From: Bacteroidota bacterium
GTDB lineage: Bacteria; Bacteroidota; Bacteroidia; Bacteroidales; B39-G9
Length of the DNA: 21,286 nt
Assembly: GCA_003648455.1 (NCBI GenBank)
Contig: QMPG01000017.1
Location: 1 to 21,286, forward strand
Reading direction: 5' to 3'
The notes beneath the pieces are model-generated. The model ran no database searches and had not been told where the DNA came from. It worked only from the letters and a program-made list of their open reading frames with translations. A program made the translations under genes and the position numbers. This document shows positions 8,063-16,266 of the stretch, in pieces (within the stretch, counting starts at the first letter, position 1; the number at the start of each line of letters is the position of its first letter).

Positions 8063-9163
8063 ATGAATAAAACAATAAAGTATATTTTAATATTTTTAGG
8101 CGTAGCTTTGTTAGTATATGCTCTTTGGTATTTCAAATCAATAGTAGCATATATTTTAATTTCTGCGGTTTTGTCATTAGTTGGTCATCCAATAGTGCAG
8201 TTTTTAACAAAATTACGAATTAAAAAATTCCGACTATCTAAATCATTAAGTGCAACTATTACCATAATTTTTTTATGGGTAATTTTCATATCCTTTTTTC
8301 GCTTTTTCATTCCTTTAATTGTGAACGAAGTAAATGAATTGTCATCAATAGATATAAATGGTTTATTCCAGAGTTTGAAAAATCCAATAGAAAAAGTTCA
8401 GGAAATTTTCGATAATTATCGAATAGCTTCCGAAGATATATCAATACAAGAGTATCTCACAACAAAATTTATAGAGGTTTTTAGTATTTCTAAACTGTCT
8501 TCATTTTTTGGTTCAATTGCAGGAATTATAGGCAATTTATTAATAGCATTTTTCTCTATTTCTTTCATAACATTCTTTTTTTTAAAAGAAGAAGGATTAT
8601 TTACCGAGGGAATACTTGCAATTGTTCCTGTAAAAAAAGAACAAGGTGTACGTCATATATTACACTCTATTAAACATTTATTGTCGCGATATTTTATTGG
8701 CATATTAATTGAAATTTTGCTTGTCATTATTTTAGTAAGCACAGGATTAACAATTGTAGGAATTACGTTTAATCATGCTATTGTTATAGGTCTCCTAGCA
8801 GGATTGTTAAATGTAATTCCATATATAGGACCATATATTGGGGCTTTTTTTGGTATAATTATTGGAGTTGCCACAAATTTTGATTTAGAGTTTTCGTCTC
8901 AATTATTACCATTAATTGCATATATGTCTTTGGTTTTTGTTATTGTTCAGTTGATCGATAATATTTTGTTTCAACCATTAATATATTCAAGCAGCGTTAA
9001 AGCTCATCCTTTAGAAATATTTTTGGTAATATTAATGGCAGGAAGTCTTGCAGGAATTCCCGGTATGATTTTGGCAATACCTACATATACTGTTATTAGA
9101 GTCGTGGCAAAAGAGTTTTTTAGTAATTTTAAAATTGTAGATAAACTCACAAAAAACATTTAG
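8063..9163 (+). CDS. AI-2E/PerM family multi-pass membrane protein
   Basis: A 366-residue integral inner-membrane protein of the AI-2E transporter (PerM/YdiK/TqsA) family. Hydrophobic helices lie near the N-terminus (first two about 5-45), around 65-90, and then a block of five or so from about 150 to the end. A soluble segment is between about 95 and 145. The family hallmark GLLAGLLNVIPYIGPYIGAF is present in the C-terminal half, as is the final PGMILAIPTYTVIRVV. Family members have been linked to autoinducer-2 export, Na+/H+ antiport and other transport; the substrate here is unknown. The frame is open from a TTG at 8051, but I chose the ATG at 8063: it gives the usual short charged N-terminus (MNKTIKY) before helix 1, and GAGG precedes it at 8053-8056. 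Confidence 0.9.
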   Translation: MNKTIKYILIFLGVALLVYALWYFKSIVAYILISAVLSLVGHPIVQFLTKLRIKKFRLSKSLSATITIIFLWVIFISFFRFFIPLIVNEVNELSSIDINGLFQSLKNPIEKVQEIFDNYRIASEDISIQEYLTTKFIEVFSISKLSSFFGSIAGIIGNLLIAFFSISFITFFFLKEEGLFTEGILAIVPVKKEQGVRHILHSIKHLLSRYFIGILIEILLVIILVSTGLTIVGITFNHAIVIGLLAGLLNVIPYIGPYIGAFFGIIIGVATNFDLEFSSQLLPLIAYMSLVFVIVQLIDNILFQPLIYSSSVKAHPLEIFLVILMAGSLAGIPGMILAIPTYTVIRVVAKEFFSNFKIVDKLTKNI

Positions 9164-9196
9164 TAGTAAACTTACAAAAAATTAAATATAATTATT

Positions 9197-9204
9197 TAAG
9201 TTTG
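9197..9204 (+). promoter_or_regulatory. Possible -7 box before the PKD/CHU_C protein gene
   Basis: TAAGTTTG matches TAnnTTTG exactly, 18 nt before the ATG at 9223. No TTTG is found at the -33 distance, so this is weak: such an 8-mer turns up by chance about once per kilobase in DNA this rich in A and T. Confidence 0.25.
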
Positions 9205-9222
9205 TATAAATTAAAATAAACA

Positions 9223-10059
9223 ATGAGGTTTTTTCAGACAAAATATATTACAGTTCTTTTTTTTATGTTAATAGCGCAGTTTTCTGTAGCACAAATTTTT
9301 GCTGATTTTACTTTTTCAAATATTACTTGTAAAGCAGATACCGTTTCATTTTTTGATAACTCGTCAGGAGTGGCAATAAATTCATGGCAATGGAATTTTG
9401 GCGATGGACAAACAGCTACCGAACAAAATGTAAAACATGCTTACGATAGTGTAGGTGAGTATACAGTTAAGCTTACTATTAGCGATGGCACAAACACCGA
9501 TGTAAAATCAAAAATTATTACAATTCACAAAAACCCTGTTGCAGATTTTATTGTTGACAGTATTCGCTTTTCAAGCTATTCAAAAAGATTTCGAGATAAT
9601 TCACTAAGCGATACCACTAAAGATTCTTTTGAATGGAATTTTAATGATGGATCAGTAATTATAAGTACAGACAGTTCATTTGCGATTCATAAATTTCCTG
9701 ATAAAGGCTCTTATAATGTTTATTTTAAAATAACAGATGTTAATGGTTGTGACGATGATATAACTAAAAATGTTATTGTTGTTGACAATTTCGATGTCCC
9801 AAATGTAGTAACACCAAATAATGATGGATTAAACGATTTGTTTTGCATAAGCTCAAATGGAAGGGTGAAAATTTCAATCACAATTTACAGCCGGTGGGGT
9901 AGTATTATGTATAAATCAGAACCTGCCGAACAAGTATGTTGGGATGCACGAACTCCTGATGGTACAAAAGTTCAACCGGGAACTTATTTTTATGTTATTC
10001 AAATTGAAGGTGACATAGAATATGAACCTAAAAAAGGCTTCTTTAATGTTTTCTATTAG
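9223..10059 (+). CDS. Secreted PKD-domain protein with gliding-motility (CHU_C) C-terminal domain
   Basis: A 278-residue exported protein. The signal peptide spans about 1-24 (ends SVAQ). Two PKD domains follow: the first at about 26-101 with the canonical WNFGDG (57-62), the second at about 107-188 with WNFNDG. Residues 192-278 form a CHU_C/'gliding motility-associated' C-terminal domain: VPNVVTPNNDGLND (192-205), IYSRWGSIMYKS, GTYFYVIQ. This is the type B T9SS signal. Type B cargo is often held at the surface through PorV/SprF-like partners. There is no catalytic domain, so it may be a small adhesin or structural surface protein, simpler than most CHU_C proteins, which are far larger. It stands between a membrane-protein gene and the glycan operon and lies 36 nt before the latter. 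Confidence 0.92.
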   Translation: MRFFQTKYITVLFFMLIAQFSVAQIFADFTFSNITCKADTVSFFDNSSGVAINSWQWNFGDGQTATEQNVKHAYDSVGEYTVKLTISDGTNTDVKSKIITIHKNPVADFIVDSIRFSSYSKRFRDNSLSDTTKDSFEWNFNDGSVIISTDSSFAIHKFPDKGSYNVYFKITDVNGCDDDITKNVIVVDNFDVPNVVTPNNDGLNDLFCISSNGRVKISITIYSRWGSIMYKSEPAEQVCWDARTPDGTKVQPGTYFYVIQIEGDIEYEPKKGFFNVFY

Positions 10060-10095
10060 TCGTTTTTATTTTTTTTTAAGGGATTTTCAGCTATT

Positions 10096-11676
10096 ATGAT
10101 TTCGAAAAAAGAAAGTATTTTTAAATTTCTTGGGTCATTTAATCTTTATTATTTCGGATTAATATTACTTGCTGTAAGTTTGCCATTATCTCCATATCTT
10201 ACAAGCGTATCGCAATTTGTTTTAGCCGGAAACTGGATTTTAGAAAATAAATTTAAGTCAAGATTTAAGCAGATTAAGCAAAGTAAAAGTATATTAATAT
10301 TTTTGCTTATATTCTTTGTTCATATTGTTGGACTTATCTACACAAACGATTTTCAATATGCTTTTCACGATATAAAAATTAAATTACCTTTATTATTACT
10401 TCCTATTATTATTGGAACTTCGCAAAAATTAAATTTTAAACAACTAAAAATTTTATTGCTTTTCTTTATTGTAGCAATTACTGTAAGCACATTAATTAGC
10501 ACATCTGTATTATTAGGATTAGTAAATTATAAAGTAACAGACATTAGAGACATTTCAATTTTTATTTCACATATCCGCTTCTCATTATTAATTAATATTG
10601 CAATTTTTTCGTTGGTTTATTTTTTCTTATTAGATAAAATAAAAAATAAGGAAAAAGTTGTCTATTTAATTCTGATTATTTGGCTCTCTTCATTTTTATT
10701 TATTTTACAATCGTTTACCGGAATAATTGTTTTTTTTATTACCGGTTTCATTGCTTTGATTTATTTTTTTAATAGGTTTAAAAACAAGAAAATTAAGAAT
10801 TGTTTAATTGGTTTTATGATTATTATGCCAATTATTTTATTGGCATTAATATCAAAATCAATTATAGACTTTTATTCTGTAGATAAAATTAATCCTGATA
10901 CTATTGACAAATACACAAATCTCGGCAATAAATACAAACACGATTTTAATAATAAAATAATTGAAAACGGGCACTATGTTTATTTGTATATCTCCGAAAA
11001 AGAATTGCGAAATGAGTGGAATAAAATTAGTAATATTGATTATGACAGTATTGACAAAAAAGGTCAAAAGATAAAAAATACCATTGTAAGGTATTTAACA
11101 TCAAAAGGATATAGAAAAGATGCAAAAGGAATTAAAAAATTAACAAAGCACGACATAACACTTATTGAGGAAGGCTATGCAAACTATATTTATAAAAATA
11201 AAATAAGTTTACCTGCAAGAATATATAAAATTATATGGCAAATAGATGTTCAGTTTAAGAAAGGAAATCCGAGTGGGCATTCTGTAACACAACGTTTTGA
11301 ATATCTTAAAGCATCGTTTGGAATTATAAAAGATAATTTTTTATTTGGGATAGGTACAGGCGATTTGAAAACAGTTTTTGCCAAACAATACAATAAAATG
11401 AATTCACCCTTATCTAAGAGATGGAGATTACGAGCTCATAATCAGTTTGTTACTTTTTTCCTTGCTTTCGGGTTTTTTGGGTTTTTAATTATCCTTTTTT
11501 CAATCTTTTTCCCAATTATTAATGAGAAAAAATATACTGATTACTTTCTTATGGTTTTTTTAGTAATAGCATTATTGTCAATGTTAAATGAAGATACCTT
11601 AGAAACACAGGCAGGCGTTACTTTCTTTTCTTACTTTTACTCTTTATTTTTATTTGGGTATAATAGAAAAGAATAA
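10096..11676 (+). CDS. O-antigen ligase/polymerase family (Wzy_C-like) membrane protein
   Basis: A 526-residue polytopic inner-membrane protein. About ten hydrophobic helices lie between 15 and 255, then a large soluble, presumably periplasmic loop at about 255-450, then two helices (about 451-475 and 482-520). The loop ends with RFEYLKASFGIIKDNFLFGIGTGD (400-423; the WaaL/Wzy 'GxGxGD' region) and AHNQFVTFFLAFGFFG (447-462), the His-containing motif needed for ligase activity in WaaL. HIRFS at 159-163 may be the conserved arginine region. It would join or polymerise undecaprenyl-linked glycans, for example putting O-antigen on lipid A-core. The loop is about 195 residues, longer than in typical WaaL, and includes the motifs YLTSKGYRKD and NPSGHSVTQR. 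It heads a four-gene operon with glycosyltransferases, which supports a surface-glycan role. Ligase versus polymerase is not settled by sequence alone. Confidence 0.85.
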   Translation: MISKKESIFKFLGSFNLYYFGLILLAVSLPLSPYLTSVSQFVLAGNWILENKFKSRFKQIKQSKSILIFLLIFFVHIVGLIYTNDFQYAFHDIKIKLPLLLLPIIIGTSQKLNFKQLKILLLFFIVAITVSTLISTSVLLGLVNYKVTDIRDISIFISHIRFSLLINIAIFSLVYFFLLDKIKNKEKVVYLILIIWLSSFLFILQSFTGIIVFFITGFIALIYFFNRFKNKKIKNCLIGFMIIMPIILLALISKSIIDFYSVDKINPDTIDKYTNLGNKYKHDFNNKIIENGHYVYLYISEKELRNEWNKISNIDYDSIDKKGQKIKNTIVRYLTSKGYRKDAKGIKKLTKHDITLIEEGYANYIYKNKISLPARIYKIIWQIDVQFKKGNPSGHSVTQRFEYLKASFGIIKDNFLFGIGTGDLKTVFAKQYNKMNSPLSKRWRLRAHNQFVTFFLAFGFFGFLIILFSIFFPIINEKKYTDYFLMVFLVIALLSMLNEDTLETQAGVTFFSYFYSLFLFGYNRKE

Positions 11677-11700
11677 TAAAACAATTTAGATTACAAATAT

Positions 11701-11708
11701 TATTTTTG
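11701..11708 (+). promoter_or_regulatory. Possible internal -7 box before the GT2 gene
   Basis: TATTTTTG fits TAnnTTTG 12 nt before the GT2 start at 11721, in the only sizeable gap (44 nt) of the glycan operon. No -33 element is seen. It may allow an internal start, but could be chance. Confidence 0.2.
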
Positions 11709-11720
11709 AAATAATTTTTT

Positions 11721-12479
11721 ATGATAAAATTATCGGTTGTAATAATTACATATAACGAAGAGAAGAATATTGAAAGATGTTTGCTTTCAGTAAAAGATAT
11801 TGCTGACGATATTGTTGTTGTCGATTCCTTTTCTTCGGACGCAACTCAAGAAATTTGCAAAAATTATAATATTAGATTTATTAAGCATAAATTTGAAGGA
11901 CATATAGAGCAAAAAAATTGGGCAGTTACACAAGCAAAATTTCCTCATATTTTATCGCTTGATGCTGATGAAGAATTATCGGAAGAACTTAAAAAATCAA
12001 TAATTGATGTAAAAAATAATTGGCAATATGATGGTTATTATTTTAATCGACTAACAAATTATTGTGGTAAATGGATAAAGCATTCTGGTTGGTATCCCGA
12101 CAAAAAATTACGTTTGTGGGATAGCAGAAAAGGAAAATGGGCAGGAACAAATCCACACGATAAATTTGAACTAAACACCGACTGCAATAAATATCATTTA
12201 ATTGGAGACCTATATCATTATTCTTATTATTCCATTTCTCAACATATTGAAACAATAAATAAATTTTCAAACATTGCAGCACAGGCACGCTTTGAAAAAG
12301 GTGAAAAATCAAACTTTTTTAAAATAATTTTTAGTCCTATTTGGAAATTTGTTCGAACATATTTTATTAAATTAGGATTTCTCGATGGTTTTTACGGTTT
12401 TGTAATAAGCGTAAATTCAGCGCATTCAACTTTTTTGAAGCAAGTGAAATTAAGAGAATTTAATAAAAACAAGAAATAA
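11721..12479 (+). CDS. GT2 glycosyltransferase, WaaE/KdtX-like (LPS core type)
   Basis: A 252-residue cytoplasmic, membrane-associated glycosyltransferase with the GT-A fold. It opens KLSVVIITYNEEKNIERCLLSV (3-24), followed by the nucleotide-binding VVVDSFSSDAT (32-42) and the metal-binding DAD of LSLDADEELSEEL (81-83). GHIEQKNWAV (60-69) and the later NPHDKFE block are typical of the WaaE/KdtX group, which adds beta-glucose to heptose of the LPS inner core in enterobacteria. The length matches that group (about 250-260). The exact donor and acceptor cannot be inferred in Bacteroidota. It is followed after 10 nt by the GT4 gene, so it is in the same operon as the O-antigen ligase-like protein, consistent with work on LPS core or a related surface glycan. 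Confidence 0.88.
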   Translation: MIKLSVVIITYNEEKNIERCLLSVKDIADDIVVVDSFSSDATQEICKNYNIRFIKHKFEGHIEQKNWAVTQAKFPHILSLDADEELSEELKKSIIDVKNNWQYDGYYFNRLTNYCGKWIKHSGWYPDKKLRLWDSRKGKWAGTNPHDKFELNTDCNKYHLIGDLYHYSYYSISQHIETINKFSNIAAQARFEKGEKSNFFKIIFSPIWKFVRTYFIKLGFLDGFYGFVISVNSAHSTFLKQVKLREFNKNKK

Positions 12480-12489
12480 TTTTTTATAG

Positions 12490-13581
12490 ATGGAGAAAGA
12501 AGAAAATAATATATGTTTTTTTAATAGTTGTAAAGCATGGGGAGGTGGCGAAAAATGGCACTATGATATAGCTGTTCGCTTACTGAATAAAAATCATAAC
12601 ATTATATTAGTAACAAATAATAACAGTGAACTTTATTATAAAGCAGTTAACTCAAATATTCCGACTATTTCAATAAAAATTTCAAACTTTAGTTTTTTAA
12701 ATCCTTTTAAAATATTAAAAATTAGCAGGCTATTTAAGAATCATTTAATCAATACGGTTATATTAAATTTACCTTCAGATTTAAAAGCTGCGGGGGTGGC
12801 TGCTAAACTTGCAGGAGTTAATAATATTATATATCGCAGAGGAAGTGCCATACCAATTAAGAATTCTTTTTTAAACAGATTTCTTTTCAAAAAAATTATT
12901 ACCCAAGTTATTGTCAATTCAAATGAGACAAAGAATACTCTTAATGCCAATAATCCAAATATGATTGATGAGAAAAAAGTAAAATTGGTATATAACGGAA
13001 TTGACTTAAAAAAGTATGACAAGACAACATCAAAAATATATACAAAAGCGAATAATGAGATTATTCTCGGATCTGCCGGAAGGCTCTCGAAACAAAAAGC
13101 ACAAAAGTATTTGATAGAAATTGCGAAAAAATTAAAATCGAAAAATATTAATTTCAAATTATTAATTGCCGGCGACGGAGAATTAAACAACGAACTTCGC
13201 ACTTATGCAAAAAAATTACAAGTCGAAAATGAAGTTGTATTTTTAGGTTTTGTTGAGAATATAAAAACATTTATGAATAGCATCGATATTTTTTTGCTAA
13301 CATCTTTGTGGGAAGGTTTTGGTTATGTTATTGTTGAAGCCATGGCTTGTAAAAAGCCCACTGTTGCGTTTAACGTAAGCAGTAATCCCGAAATAATTGC
13401 CGATAAAGAAACAGGATTCTTAATTGATGATTTTAATATTGATGAATTTACCGACAAAATTGACTTGTTGATTAATGATAATGAATTGAGAGAAAAATTT
13501 GGCAACAAAGCCCGGGAGATTGTTGAAAAAAGATTTGAAATAGATAATACTGTTAAACAGATTGAACAAATACTTTATTAA
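12490..13581 (+). CDS. GT4 family glycosyltransferase
   Basis: A 363-residue GT-B fold retaining glycosyltransferase. The N-terminal domain contains AWGGGEKWHYDIA (16-28), the acceptor-side glycine loop found in LPS and teichoic glycosyltransferases. The inter-domain stretch has LVYNGIDLKKYD (166-177). The C-terminal nucleotide-sugar domain has GSAGRLSKQKAQKYLIE (194-210), LLIAGDGEL (224-232), FLGFVENI (251-258) and the E-x7-E motif EGFGYVIVE (275-283). It should add a hexose from a nucleotide-sugar donor to a lipid-linked glycan at the cytoplasmic face. It is 10 nt after the GT2 gene and 5 nt before the SDR gene, so is co-transcribed with both. A 153-codon open frame on the opposite strand (13202-12741) is only a shadow of this gene. 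Confidence 0.92.
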   Translation: MEKEENNICFFNSCKAWGGGEKWHYDIAVRLLNKNHNIILVTNNNSELYYKAVNSNIPTISIKISNFSFLNPFKILKISRLFKNHLINTVILNLPSDLKAAGVAAKLAGVNNIIYRRGSAIPIKNSFLNRFLFKKIITQVIVNSNETKNTLNANNPNMIDEKKVKLVYNGIDLKKYDKTTSKIYTKANNEIILGSAGRLSKQKAQKYLIEIAKKLKSKNINFKLLIAGDGELNNELRTYAKKLQVENEVVFLGFVENIKTFMNSIDIFLLTSLWEGFGYVIVEAMACKKPTVAFNVSSNPEIIADKETGFLIDDFNIDEFTDKIDLLINDNELREKFGNKAREIVEKRFEIDNTVKQIEQILY

Positions 13582-13586
13582 CACCA

Positions 13587-14495
13587 ATGCAAACAATATT
13601 AGTTACAGGTAGCAATGGATTATTAGGGCAAAAACTCGTTGAGCAATTATTACAAACGCCAAATATTAGATTAATAGCAACATCGAAAAATCATAACAGA
13701 TTAGTTGATTCGGAAAATACAACTTTCGAACTGCTTGATATAACTAATAAGACAGAGCTTGATTATATAATAAAACGCTATAAACCAGATACAATAATTA
13801 ATGCAGCAGCTATTACTAATGTTGATTTTTGTGAAGATAATAAAACCGAATCTTGGCAGGTTAATGTTGAGGCATTAAATTATTTATCACAAATTTCTAA
13901 TGAGTTGAATATTCATTTAATTCATATCTCAAGCGATTTTATTTTTGATGGATTAACCGGAAATTATTCCGAAGATGATGCTCCAAATCCTGTGAGTTAC
14001 TATGGTTTAACAAAGTTGGAAGGTGAAAAAATTGTTCAATCAAATGTCAATAAATGGACAATTATTCGTACTGTTTTGGTTTATGGTTTGACTAAAAATC
14101 GCAGTCGTTCAAACATTGTTTTATGGGTAAAAAAATCGTTAGAAAACAATACGCCAATAAACGTTGTTGACGACCAGTTTAGAACACCTACTTTGGTTGA
14201 AGATTTAGCACAAGCATGTGTTTATGCAGCAATAAAAGAGAAAGAAGGTATTTATCATGTTTCAGGAAAAGATTTTATGTCGATTTATGAAATTGCTATT
14301 GCAACAGCCGATTTTTTCGGTTTAGATAAATCGTTAATTTCTAAAATTAGTTCAATAGATTTAAACCAAAAAGCCAAACGACCACCTCGCACAGGATTTA
14401 ATATTAATAAAGCAATAACTGAGCTAGATTATCAGCCACATTCATTTATTGAAGGTCTGCAAATTATTAAAGACCAATTTGCTAAAAATAATTAG
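13587..14495 (+). CDS. SDR oxidoreductase, dTDP-4-dehydrorhamnose reductase (RmlD)-like
   Basis: A 302-residue extended SDR. The NAD(P)-binding TGSNGLLG is at 7-14. INAAAITNVDFCE (71-83) and SSDFIFDG (115-122) match the RmlD patterns NAAAYTxVDxAE and STDYVFDG. The catalytic pair is Tyr139-x3-Lys143 in YYGLTKLEGE. FRTPTLVEDLAQA (about 197-209) is another RmlD-type landmark. RmlD reduces dTDP-4-keto-rhamnose in the last step of dTDP-rhamnose synthesis, but rmlA, rmlB and rmlC are not here and many relatives act on other sugars or are methionine adenosyltransferase regulatory-subunit-like, so the substrate is open. As last gene of the glycan operon it probably provides a modified sugar donor for the upstream transferases. 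Confidence 0.82.
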   Translation: MQTILVTGSNGLLGQKLVEQLLQTPNIRLIATSKNHNRLVDSENTTFELLDITNKTELDYIIKRYKPDTIINAAAITNVDFCEDNKTESWQVNVEALNYLSQISNELNIHLIHISSDFIFDGLTGNYSEDDAPNPVSYYGLTKLEGEKIVQSNVNKWTIIRTVLVYGLTKNRSRSNIVLWVKKSLENNTPINVVDDQFRTPTLVEDLAQACVYAAIKEKEGIYHVSGKDFMSIYEIAIATADFFGLDKSLISKISSIDLNQKAKRPPRTGFNINKAITELDYQPHSFIEGLQIIKDQFAKNN

Positions 14496-14508
14496 TTTAA
14501 CTAATTTT
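14490..14508 (+). terminator. Weak possible terminator at the end of the glycan operon
   Basis: AATTAGT / ACTAATT around TTA (14490-14506) followed by TT, overlapping the TAG stop of the SDR gene. The stem is entirely A/T-rich apart from one G-C pair and the T run is short, so termination may be poor. Confidence 0.25.
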
Positions 14509-14573
14509 AATAAAACAACCTTTCCTCACTTTCTACCGTCTTAATAAAACAATAAAGTAATTATTAATTTTAT

Positions 14574-14705
14574 GAGTCCAGTCTAAAAAGCAAGTATCTA
14601 CCTATTTGTCATTCTGAACTGGTTTCAGAATCTACTGATACCATGAAAGTTAAAGATTCCGAAATAAATTCGGAATGACAAAAAAGACCTTTTTAGACTG
14701 GACTC
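14574..14705. repeat. MITE-like palindromic element, 132 bp, with flanking direct repeat
   Basis: The ends are perfect inverted repeats: 14574-14590 (GAGTCCAGTCTAAAAAG) and 14689-14705; counting the flanking AT the match is 19 bp. Inside, two 29-nt modules (14605-14633 and 14654-14682) face each other, each GTCATTC-type and itself a hairpin: ATTCTGAA/TTCAGAAT at 14611-14618 and 14624-14631; ATTCCGAA/TTCGGAAT at 14656-14663 and 14669-14676. The 7-mer ATTTTAT stands directly on both sides (14567-14573 and 14706-14712), as a target-site duplication would. There is no transposase, so it would be non-autonomous. It ends 17 nt before the ATG of the first beta-barrel gene and supplies that gene's leader. 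The GTCATTC...GAATC module resembles dispersed intergenic repeats known from many bacterial genomes. Confidence 0.75.
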
Positions 14706-14722
14706 ATTTTATAATTAGAAAT

Positions 14723-15379
14723 ATGTTTTTAAAAAAGCAGATTCTATATCTGAAAATATTTTTTTTTATTTCATCAATATCTCTAATAACTGAAAATGGA
14801 TATGCCCAAAACAATAAGAAATACGAATTAAGCATTGGTTTAAAAAATATTTTTTTTAAGCAAGAGAATAAAAAATTAAACTATACTAATACAAATAAGT
14901 TTGATAATTATCTTTTTCAAAATAATAAGGATAATAAATTAGGTGTTGGATTGAAAATTCATAATAAACAGCATGCTTTTCGATTTAATCTATTCTATAA
15001 ATATGATTCGGGCAAAAATGATGAAAATAGAGATGTAATAAATTTTAGTACAAACTTTTTTTCAGGCTATCAATTAAATATAAAATTAAAATATTTTCAG
15101 ATTTATTATGGCTCAGATATTTTGTTTGGCTATCAAAGAAATCGAGTTGATAATGAAATATTTCATGTTAAGAATTTTGGAATTTGTCCATTATTTGGGG
15201 TGAATTATTTTGTAACAGATAATTTGTCAGTTTCGGCTGAAACTAAACTAATTTTTGGTAAAAAATCATATAAGAACAGTTACAGAAACCAACATTATAT
15301 TTATAACAGGAATAATTATGCAGGAGAACAAAATTATTTTGAATCTTCATGCTTAATTTCAGTAAATTATTTGTTCTAA
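14723..15379 (+). CDS. Probable outer-membrane beta-barrel protein (first of a tandem pair)
   Basis: A 218-residue protein with a signal peptide (MFLKKQILYLKIFFFISSIS... ending GYAQ, about 1-29) followed by alternating hydrophobic/polar strands rich in Tyr, Phe and Asn. It ends with an aromatic residue (SVNYLF), the usual signal for insertion by the Bam complex. The stretch FGICPLFGVNYFVTDNLSVS near the C-terminus matches YGINPFMGIKYFITPKLSIS of the next gene, so the two are paralogues. Function (porin, adhesin or T9SS-related) cannot be read. The open frame extends up to an ATG at 14675, but those 16 codons (MTKKTFLDWTHFIIRN) are the inverted-repeat arm of the MITE-like element and would spoil the signal peptide, so the ATG at 14723 is preferred. 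Confidence 0.75.
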   Translation: MFLKKQILYLKIFFFISSISLITENGYAQNNKKYELSIGLKNIFFKQENKKLNYTNTNKFDNYLFQNNKDNKLGVGLKIHNKQHAFRFNLFYKYDSGKNDENRDVINFSTNFFSGYQLNIKLKYFQIYYGSDILFGYQRNRVDNEIFHVKNFGICPLFGVNYFVTDNLSVSAETKLIFGKKSYKNSYRNQHYIYNRNNYAGEQNYFESSCLISVNYLF

Positions 15380-15423
15380 GATAAATTAAAATTATTTATT
15401 AAAGAGATAAAAAAATCAAGCAA

Positions 15424-16266
15424 ATGAAAGCACATAAAATAATTATTATACTAGGATTAATAGTATTGCTTTTTGTAAATAAGCTTTGCTCACAAGATAA
15501 TGTAAAAAAATATTTTGCTTCTCGCAATGAGATAAGTTTTAGTATTAGCAACTTGTTTCAAAAGAATGAGGAGATTCAATATTCTAATTATTATCCTTAC
15601 CCTTTTTATCTTGATTATTATCCAATGGAGTTGATATATATGCCATACATATATACACCAAAAAACTTATCAAATACCGATAATTACCATTTATTCGGGA
15701 TTTCATATAAATACAATATTTTTAATAATAGTGCAGCCTTTAGAGTTCAAGCTTTTTTTAATTATAATTCAGATAATGATGAAGCAAATTATAGCTCCAA
15801 TAGCAGTAATTCAACTGAGTATTTCGATACTCGAACTAAATTTTGTTTAGGCTATGAGGCGCATAGAAATTTAAAAAGAACTCAGTTTTATTATGGCATC
15901 GATTTTAGTTATACATATTCAAAACTCAGCAATAAATCAACAAATGTGAATGAACAACGATATTATCCAAATGTTAATGATACTGTATATTCGATGATAA
16001 CAGTATTATATACTAACTCAATTGAAGATAAAATGAACACTTATGGAATTAATCCATTTATGGGGATTAAATATTTTATTACCCCAAAGTTATCAATATC
16101 AACAGAAACACAGCTTGTTTTTGAAGTTTATTATGAAAAGCTTACTCAAAAAAACGCAAACAATCATCCTTCTTATCCGTACGAAAATACTACAACAAAA
16201 AATAATGATGGGTTTAGTTCAAAATTCGGACCTATTGGGACTTTGTCGATAAGCTACCATTTTTAG
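15424..16266 (+). CDS. Probable outer-membrane beta-barrel protein (second of a tandem pair)
   Basis: A 280-residue exported protein with signal peptide at about 1-24 (cleavage likely after CSQ; the cysteine is not in a lipobox). The body alternates in beta-strand fashion and ends LSISYHF, a Bam-type C-terminal aromatic. It is a paralogue of the preceding gene, longer by about 60 residues, mainly through inserts that would be extracellular loops. One, residues 53-79, is strikingly Tyr/Pro-rich: 10 Tyr and 5 Pro in 27 residues. Another near 195-215 is charged and hydrophilic. It follows the first barrel gene by 44 nt and has no clear promoter of its own. Its last 35 nt overlap the 3' end of the convergent PAP2 gene. 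No specific function is suggested. Confidence 0.75.
   Translation: MKAHKIIIILGLIVLLFVNKLCSQDNVKKYFASRNEISFSISNLFQKNEEIQYSNYYPYPFYLDYYPMELIYMPYIYTPKNLSNTDNYHLFGISYKYNIFNNSAAFRVQAFFNYNSDNDEANYSSNSSNSTEYFDTRTKFCLGYEAHRNLKRTQFYYGIDFSYTYSKLSNKSTNVNEQRYYPNVNDTVYSMITVLYTNSIEDKMNTYGINPFMGIKYFITPKLSISTETQLVFEVYYEKLTQKNANNHPSYPYENTTTKNNDGFSSKFGPIGTLSISYHF

Noticed and set aside
12741..13202. 153-codon open frame on the minus strand
   Set aside because: It lies entirely opposite a well-supported GT4 gene and has no recognisable domain; it is a shadow frame.
14572..14707. CRISPR-like or terminator reading of the palindromic repeat
   Set aside because: There is one inverted pair rather than regularly spaced direct repeats, and its size and flanking duplication fit a mobile repeat better than a terminator.
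14675..14722. Upstream extension of the first beta-barrel gene to the ATG at 14675
   Set aside because: The 16 codons are the inner module and inverted-repeat arm of the MITE-like element and place a non-signal segment before a good signal peptide; the ATG at 14723 fits better.
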